Of a stretch of DNA of 64,000 bases, positions 58,001 to 64,000 are shown piece by piece. Source of the stretch: Mortierella hygrophila (lineage: Eukaryota > Mortierellomycota > Mortierellomycetes > Mortierellales > Mortierellaceae). Position 1 is the first letter of the stretch. Every line of letters starts with the position of its first letter. Below the pieces are notes generated by a model. That model had not been told where the DNA came from. It searched no databases and saw only the letters and a program-made list of their open reading frames with translations. The DNA is taken from positions 92,084-156,083 of the forward strand of contig JAAAXW010000011.1 of the NCBI GenBank assembly GCA_015680625.1. Direction: 5' to 3'. The translations under genes and the position numbers were made by a program.

Positions 58001-61000
58001 GGTACTCAAAAGCCCCAATTCAGGCGTGTTCCGTTACCCTCACTTTTCTGCGGTTTTGTCCAGTCTCAACTCCAGTGATGCCAAGGCAGCTCAAACATCG
58101 AACGGCAGCACTCCTGATATCGAAACCCAGCCCGACACCGACATGCTCGAGCGACTCTTCCATTCATGCCAAGGGAAAGATATTCTTGCCAAGGTCAACC
58201 TTGACGGTGGCTCAGGTGAGAAATTGTCCGCATGGATGTCACAATCTATATGGTATCGTTTGAAAGATGTCCCAGCTAATAGCTACAAACTCCATATATT
58301 TTGAATGTAGATCTGATTGCGACAGACCAAGTCAACACATTCCAGCACTCTAGTCATCTGCTAATGTACTGGTCCCTCTGGGAGGCAGCGCGATACTGTG
58401 TGTTGTCAAGACTTCGGACACCATATGGTGGCCCGCAACAAACACTTGACGCGTTGGAAAAGCAATTGAACGCACTTCTTCAGTCAGAGGACAAAGAAGC
58501 TACAGGGCTACAAAGGTACCCTCCCTCTAGTTCATTATGATATATACATTGTTCCCATTTATTATTGCCAAATGAAACTACTAACAGGAAGGACTTTCTT
58601 CCTAATGTTCATTGTAGGTTGACTCGCCTGAGAGACTTTTTGACGCTATTGGACCGGCTTGAGCTGCAATTTCAGAACGCGTACCATGGAACTGCGCTTG
58701 GTGTCATTCCACTGACACCGAAGCCCAGTATCGTATTTGTCAGGTCTAACAAATCCTTGTGGGAAGATTGGTTCGTTCGGGTCCGAAGTCGCATTGTGGA
58801 AGGCGCCAAAGTGACGGGCGAGTGCGAGACTGTCATTCGTAATGGATACATGGTAAATGACTTGCCGAGATTCGGCTTCGACGATCTATGTCTAGGCTTT
58901 GAGCAAACGCGCAGGATCTCTTACTAACCATGATCCGCATTCCAGCTTTTGGCAGATCACTTTAGCACTTTGTGTCGTGGCGCTGTCGTTGACATCTTGC
59001 CTTGGCTAGACGACTTTGAAAGCGTCTTGGTAGATCTCGGTAAGGCAACACTAGGCATCGCATTTCGCTCGAAACTTCTTCGAAGGTATCACTAACACCC
59101 GATCGTTTGGGGTATTTGTAAATCATAGTGGAGGCACTGATGGTAACCAATGGGTCCGATGCTATCTCAGGACTCTACGTGTGGTGCAGGCGAGCCATCA
59201 AGGACATGACGAGGCAGTCATCCTCAAGCAGGTCAAAACACTCGCGATCTGAGCGTTCAACCCAATGTAAGTAGCCTTCGCGCTTAAACACGGACTTTGC
59301 TTGACGGGTCACGATACTCAAAGGACGTCTTTTAATAGATTGCGACATCCATTTATTTAGATCCAAGATACAAGAATTCTTGTTTGAAGGAAGGACAGGC
59401 GCTCGCATTATCGCAGATATCGCTTGACTGGATCAATACGGCTGTCCTGCAGTCCCAGGTACAACATCCTCTTCCACTTGAACTGACTGGAATGGACGAA
59501 GACAGAAACTTTTGCATTTTCTTACCGGACTCTTTTGGTCTCTTGCTACCAACAATAGAGCCGCTACGAACCGTCAACAAAAGATGCCATCGCAATCGTC
59601 AAGGGATACTCCGATGTGGAATTGGCAGAGGACGTCGGGCCGCCAGCAGAGTTCTTGTGCCAGGAAATTACGAACAGTCTGAGCGATCTCTACAGTTACC
59701 AGCAGCTTCAGACATTCCTGGACTCTATTCCTATGGACGCATATGCGGACAGAACTCTGCCTTGGAGTGATACGTCCATGATGCAGGCATTGAACGGTTT
59801 TTGCGCAGACGAGGCGTCCCACGCGTGGAAGCATTTGGAAGACTATTACGACCAGGAGAATCTCGAACAGCTAGCTCCCGATGTGTTCACGGCGGACCGA
59901 ACAGGGCTGGCTGGACGTATCTATCTCTTTGCGGCGAAAGCTTACCTTCAGTCGGATGTTCAAGCCGAGGACCTGGATCGAATTCGACAAATGTCTCTAC
60001 GCATCGTACAACCGCCGGCTGAGTTCCTTCTCAGCAACGGCGTGAATCACGCCAACGGAGCATTGCTGGACACCTTGATGCTCAACACCCCTGCACCCGC
60101 TACCCTTAAAGCCCTTCGGGAATTCACTGAACATGTCGCTCAGGTTCCTGAGGAGATGAGGATGCACATGTTTAACAAGGATCTGCGTTTCTGGGCTCGA
60201 TTGGACGCAGTTGTCAATCTTGCCAAGCGCCATGCTTCCTGCAAAAATACGGCAGTCATCAAACAATCAAACGGGTTCAAGTTCCTTCTCTCGAAGGTTG
60301 CCCGTCGGTCCGAATGTCATGATTTTGCCAGCAGCATTCCTCGAACTTGGGAAGGCCCATTATCTCCGGAGATCCAGCTTGAGGAAGCCAAGGCAGCTAT
60401 GGCGAAGCACGACTACACAACTGCTCTGAGTACGTCTGGTCGGATCCTTAGCAAGGTCAAGAACTCTCTCAGTACACACAAGGACGACGACCAAGCGCTG
60501 GCTGTGCTTCAGGGCAAGATCTACTTGAAAATGGCCAAGTGGTCACGATCAACCAAACCGCAACTTTCAGAGGGCAATGTTGAGGCGTTTGAAGACATTC
60601 TGGGCCTGGAGCACGGTACACAACAGTCTCCACAGGCAAGGATAGAAACCATCACAGCCACTTGTTTTCAGAAGGCGATCGAGATCGGGCCCAGCTACAG
60701 GAAGTCTTGGTTTGCTTTGGGTACACATCACTACAAGCAAGGTTGGGGCATCTTGGACGAGCTCGGATCATTCCGCTTCCATCATCCTATTGCCATTGCT
60801 TCCAACGATACGTTGAAGGGTATCCTGGGAAGAGCAGGAGTGAGCAACCTCGAGGAGCAATCCAAGGTAAAAACATGTGCGTTCTCATCGAATTGAGATG
60901 CTCGTGTTCTATTCGACATATATGAAGCTGACCTTATTTAATTTGCTTTCTTCCTGCTGAACTAGAGTATCTTCGGTGTTTTTGTCAAGCATTGTGCCTC

Positions 61001-63790
61001 AGGTCAGCCATTCGATGAATCGATGGCATACGACAGTATCAGAACACATGTCATGAAGATTGAACAGGTGGCAGCCTCAGAGGAAGTTGTGGCCGAGATT
61101 ATTGGGTCATTCCAGACATTGCTGCAGAGGATCCTCGAGTCTTACCGTCTAGCTATCCATGGTTACTTTCGCTTCCTCCAGTTTGCTGCGTTGGAGTTTG
61201 AATGCAGTCAGCCCAAGGCCAAGGTAATGAATGACCTAATCACGACAAAGGTTTCTTTTCCTTTTGGTCACAGAGAGCGCACGACATTGTTGCTGACATA
61301 ATCGATATTTTTCTTTGGAACGCATAGACAACCTCTGGAGAGGAAGTGGAGAACGAGGTCTCACAGTCTGCTGTGTCAGACGAGATTACTGCGACGCTGC
61401 GCCTGCTCCGACTTTTAGCCAAGCATGGAGGTCAGCTTTACGATGTTTTCCACGAGAACCTGGTTGACATCAATGTCAGTCCATGGACCAATATTATCCC
61501 GCAGCTTTTTGCCCGGCTTGACCACCCAGAGAAACCCGTCCAGTCATTGATCGCAGACCTTCTATGCAAGATCGGTTTGCAGTTTCCGCAGCTAATCGTC
61601 TTTCATTGTGTTGTCGGTGCCAACTCTGCACACAACAGCTCATGTCAGAGGCGACTTCTCCGATTTATCGGAGAGTTCTTGACAAAGTCGCACCCTGAGC
61701 TCGTCTCACAAGTTGAGCATTTGATCCGCGAACTGGAAAGGATAACAGTCTTGTGGGAGGAGATGTGGTACAAGAAGATCATGTCGAGCATCTCTGAGCT
61801 GAAGAACACGTTGCAGGAGCTTATGGAGCAATATCAGGGACTGGACGCCATCTCTGGTTTGGGTTTGGAAGACAAGCATGCTGTTATGCTGGACAACTAT
61901 CAGCAATCCGTGCTGCCTCTACTGGTGCCATTGGAAAGTCTCCAAGAGGCGCACAGCGCGCCCGAGTCCAACCATGAGCGGTGGTTCGTTTCGACGTTCA
62001 AGGGCAGGATTCAATCCACTCTGCTTGCACTTCGCTCACCAAAGTCTTGGGATAACCTCTTTGAAGGACTGAACTTGTTGAAAGAGGTAAGCAGCATGAG
62101 CTTCTTTCGAGACAGGTTTTATTCATCCATGTACTCGACCTAAAGGATGGAAATATTGACCCGCAATGATTCATACAATGCGTCATAGATCTGCATGGAC
62201 ATTGGAAAGGAGATTTCTGGAACCCGCATTTTGAAGTTATCCGATCTAAGTCCAGAGCTTTCCGCCATCCAGTCTTCTCAAATTGCCATCCCCAGCCCAG
62301 ACCAAGGAACAGGGGTGACCATCCAGTCATTCGATCAGCAAGTGGTTGTTATTCCTACCAAGACCAAGCCAAAGAAATTGACATTGTTGGGCTCGGATGG
62401 CAAGCGCTATACATATCTCTTCAAGGGCTTGGAGGATCTCCACCTGGACGAAAGAGTCATGCAGCTCTTGCGTATTTCGAACGGGATGCTTCAGCGGGAC
62501 AAGGAATCCAGCACACGGCACCTCAACGCTCGACACTACGCGGTTGTCCCTCTGAGTGATAACTCGGGCATGATTCAGTGGGTCGAGAGTACGGTGTCGA
62601 TCTTTGCAATCATTGCTAAATGGCAGCATCGTGAGCAGATGTGTGCTCGATGGATGAACGACGACAGCTCGACGGCACCGCTCCAGGCCCCTCCTCGCGC
62701 CACAGAACTCTACAATGAGAAGGCCATGTCGGCGCTCAAGAAGGCTGGTCTCCCCTCCAACCACCCTCGGCGGAACTGGCCAAAGTCGATCCTGCTGGAC
62801 CTGTACCATGAGATGGCTAGCGAGACCCCTGCAGATCTTTTGGAGCGAGAGATTTGGGCCTCGAGTCCCACGCCGGCGGAATGGTGGAAAAAGTCGGTTC
62901 GGTTTGCGAGGTCGACGGCTGTGATGTCGATGATCGGCTACGTGATTGGGTTGGGCGACCGTCATTTAGACAATATCCTGATTGATATCACGACCGGTGA
63001 TCTGGTGCACATCGACTACAATGTCTGCTTTGAGAAGGGCAAGCGTCTGAGGATACCGGAGATTGTGCCGTTCCGTTTGAGTCGAAACATGCTGACGAGT
63101 CTGGGCGTGACGGGCGTGGAGGGCAACTTCAGGATTGGATGTGAGCAGACGATGAAGGTGATGCGGAAGAATAAGGAGATTTTGGTGACATTGCTGGAGG
63201 CGTTTGTGTACGATCCGCTGGTTGATTGGCAGATCGATGCCACGACTGGGCAAGGCGGAGGTGCTCCGGGTGGAACGGGAGCTGGAGTCGGTAATGGTGC
63301 TGGAAATATTGTCGGAGGAGGAGGAGCAGACGTGAATGGTGGTGGAGGTGACCAAGACAGCGAAGGCCAATTGTCATCTCGATCGCTTGGCGTTGTCCGT
63401 CGTCTGTCAGAGGAGAGTCTTTGCTCGGTCAGCAGCATGAGCATCAAGTCGACGGCGACAGCGGATTCATTGTCGAAGAGGTGGACGTCCTCTGGTTGGG
63501 AGCCAACTGATTCGAGTTCGTCGGGTCTATTCAATGGACAAGGACAGAAACTTCACCAGCAGGACCAATACCAGCAACAACAACAACAGCAGCAGCAGCA
63601 ACCACCGTTGCATCAACGAAATGCGTATGCGGTCAACATCCTCCGACGGGTCCGACACAAGCTAGAGGGGCGTGACTTTGAGGCAGTCAAGAAGTGTAAG
63701 GTGACGGAGCAGGTTGACAGGGTGATCCAGGAGGCGACCAATGTTGAGAACTTGGCAAACATGTACGAAGGTTGGACGCCGTGGTTGTGA
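55052..63790 (+). CDS. SMG1: SMG1 phosphatidylinositol 3-kinase-related protein kinase, about 20 exons
   Basis: PIKK-family kinase that phosphorylates UPF1 during nonsense-mediated decay. The spliced length is about 2,300 residues; human SMG1 has about 3,660. HEAT-type helical exons run from about 55225 to 59460. The FAT domain (about 59561-61220) includes VELAEDVGPPAEFLCQEI and YRKSWFALGTHHYKQGW. The kinase spans about 62195-63230: KKLTLLGSDGKRYTYLFKG, catalytic loop IGLGDRHLDNILID, and HIDYNVCFEKGKRLRIPE, where DYN replaces DFG as is typical of SMG1. LEAFVYDPLVDW follows, then a Gly-, Ser- and Gln-rich linker, then a FATC end (VDRVIQEATNVENLANMYEGWTPWL) at the stop. The start at 55052 (MPRRLKHRH) and its first splice are uncertain; ATG 55288 is an alternative. 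Confidence 0.92.
63568..63600 (+). repeat. CAA/CAG polyglutamine tract in SMG1
   Basis: About ten consecutive Gln codons (CAA then CAG blocks) in the linker between kinase and FATC. Confidence 0.85.
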
Positions 63791-63812
63791 TTTTTCTCCG
63801 CATCGAAGCAAA

Positions 63813-63818
63813 AATAAA
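63813..63818 (+). terminator. Poly(A) signal of SMG1
   Basis: AATAAA 23 nt after the SMG1 stop codon in an A-rich stretch. The remaining sequence to 64000 shows no gene. Confidence 0.5.
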
Positions 63819-64000
63819 AAAGAGAAAGAGATTGAGAAAAGAGATTGAGAAAAGGAAATGTTTGCAGACTCGGTCTTTGGGCTGACAAGATGGTTTATTG
63901 TGTTCATTATCATGCATGTCGGCAATTGGTGATATGAAAGTAGGGGTTGCAAAACAGATTAGTGGATGTGGCCACTCGCCGATGGGGGGGGGGGGGGGGG

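Overview
This 64 kb window is nuclear DNA from a fungus. Every long gene is broken by short introns (about 75-140 nt) with GT-AG, and twice GC-AG, borders. Intergenic gaps are mostly under 1 kb and there is no bacterial operon layout. A DMXL/rabconnectin-like Rav1, a retained SMG1 kinase, an unfused MoaC-type enzyme and a GH18 chitinase suggest an early-diverging lineage, most likely Mucoromycota and perhaps Mortierellomycotina. That placement is inferred from gene content and was not tested by alignment. I see no transposon, CRISPR array, virus-derived gene or clear tRNA or rRNA gene.

Layout, left to right. The 3'-truncated moaC-like gene (minus) is followed by the very large RAV1 gene (minus, 998-10901), which assembles the V-ATPase. 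It is divergently paired with a VNX1-like vacuolar cation/H+ antiporter (plus, 11570-15593). A secreted GH18 chitinase with two chitin-binding modules (minus) comes next, then a 3.1 kb stretch with no recognisable gene. A type II membrane glycosyltransferase, TRAPPC13, cytosolic NADP-isocitrate dehydrogenase and ATG9 follow, all on minus. ATG9 is divergent from a giant 2,482-residue Suv4-20/Set9-type histone H4K20 methyltransferase (plus, 33945-42126). That gene ends tail-to-tail with a kinesin-8 (KIP3) gene (minus). A small TATA-driven gene for an 81-residue protein (plus) follows. The window closes with UPF2 (minus) and SMG1 (plus), two nonsense-mediated decay factors sharing one divergent promoter region.

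Functional logic. Three neighbourhoods put related functions together. RAV1 builds the vacuolar proton gradient that VNX1 would use, UPF2 and SMG1 act in the same mRNA surveillance pathway, and TRAPPC13 and ATG9 both belong to Golgi/Atg9-vesicle traffic. I regard the UPF2-SMG1 head-to-head pair and the SET9 protein as the most interesting items. The SET9 protein combines SET, Cys4, PWWP-like and chromo-barrel-like regions in one chain. Splice models were checked by frame arithmetic for VNX1 (1,046 aa), chitinase (639 aa), the glycosyltransferase (603 aa), NADP-IDH (415 aa) and SET9 (2,482 aa). For RAV1, ATG9, UPF2 and SMG1 the internal exon borders and protein lengths are approximate.
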